Notes under the pieces: model-generated
What the model was told of the DNA's origin: nothing
Database searches by the model: none
The model's input: the letters and a program-made list of their open reading frames with translations, nothing else
Shown: positions 14,612 to 14,786 of the stretch, piece by piece
How positions within the stretch are numbered: position 1 is the stretch's first letter
How the letters are laid out: each line of letters opens with the position of its first letter
Assembly: GCA_016932075.1 (NCBI GenBank)
Contig: JAFGDP010000100.1
Coordinates: 1-14,786 of the forward strand
Direction of reading: 5' to 3'
DNA from: Chitinispirillaceae bacterium
GTDB lineage: Bacteria; Fibrobacterota; Chitinivibrionia; Chitinivibrionales; Chitinispirillaceae
DNA: 14,786 nt
Translations under genes and position numbers: made by a program

Positions 14612-14679
14612 ACCATCGTACAACTACGGCGGACAGGACGAAGACGGGCAAGCTCACCATGAGCGGTGACAGAATTCTA

Positions 14680-14786
14680 TTATGAGACGATTAATATATA
14701 CAGAGTCTGCTTCCGGGTAACTATTTCCTTTGCTATACGGCCCGAGCTATTGTAAAGCGAATTTTTTTTGGTCATGCCCGTTACCC
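14680..14786 (-). CDS. Possible C-terminus of an unknown gene running in from the right edge
   Basis: A minus-strand frame is open from the edge to TAA at 14682-14680 and gives about 35 residues, including NSLYNSSGRIAKEIV. LYNSSGRIAKE resembles the turn found in the type IX-like sorting modules of the neighbouring enzymes (LYALSGRKVAI, YDLKGRLVGI). The terminator that follows at 14611-14587 supports a real transcript end. The stretch is too short to identify, and it could be chance. Confidence 0.3.
   Translation of the reverse strand, partial: VTGMTKKNSLYNSSGRIAKEIVTRKQTLYILIVS

Noticed and set aside
14437..14616. N-terminal extension of regulator 2 to 14616
   Set aside because: It would begin inside an intrinsic terminator and encode very AT-rich, hydrophobic residues foreign to the TIGR02147 family.
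14715..14786. 7-bp inverted repeat GGGTAAC/GTTACCC at the right edge, possible end of a mobile element
   Set aside because: The arms are short and the second touches the window end. There is no transposase and no target duplication to support it.
1..14786. CRISPR array, tRNA/rRNA genes, insertion sequences, phage genes
   Set aside because: No regularly spaced repeats, RNA-gene signatures, transposase or phage-like frames were found on either strand.

Overview
The window looks like a piece of a Fibrobacterota genome (Fibrobacter or Chitinispirillum relatives). The evidence is the combination of two TIGR02147-type DNA-binding proteins, a FISUMP-domain protein (Fibrobacter succinogenes major paralogous domain), two DUF2341 plus LamG cell-surface proteins, and several secreted enzymes ending in a type IX-like C-terminal sorting module. 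No SusC/SusD pair, transposase, tRNA, rRNA or CRISPR array is visible. The phylum assignment is inferred from these family signatures alone.

Layout. The left edge holds a plus-strand gene (1-549, N-terminus outside the window) and, just behind it, what looks like a frameshifted small lipoprotein gene (568-738). Everything else is on the minus strand. Read in the direction of transcription, from right to left: the end of an unknown gene (14786-14680) and its terminator (14611-14587); regulator 2 (14436-13588), overlapping surface protein 2 (13591-11951) by ATGA; a GH29 alpha-L-fucosidase (11720-9960); a GH141-type beta-helix enzyme with a CBM6/35-like domain (9840-7324); regulator 1 (6915-6106), overlapping surface protein 1 (6109-4445) by ATGA; an SGNH/GDSL esterase (4195-3224); an alpha/beta-hydrolase esterase (2979-1753); and a FISUMP protein (1732-722), which lies 20 nt behind the esterase.

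The locus therefore reads as two repeats of one module: a TIGR02147 regulator, translationally coupled to a predicted surface protein with DUF2341 and LamG domains, followed by exported carbohydrate-active enzymes. The enzymes (fucosidase, GH141, two esterases) would suit a fucosylated and acylated polymer such as xyloglucan, rhamnogalacturonan-II or another pectic or algal glycan. The substrate is inference. The enzymes would work outside the cell, and the LamG proteins could bind the polymer at the surface.

Intergenic DNA carries candidate control elements. These are a 33-nt element in two copies, upstream of the alpha/beta-hydrolase and GH141 genes; an 18-nt perfect palindrome in the spacer of a candidate promoter of the SGNH gene; a dyad upstream of regulator 1; and several hairpins or terminators. 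The regulator/surface-protein cassette is the best candidate in this window for an undescribed system.
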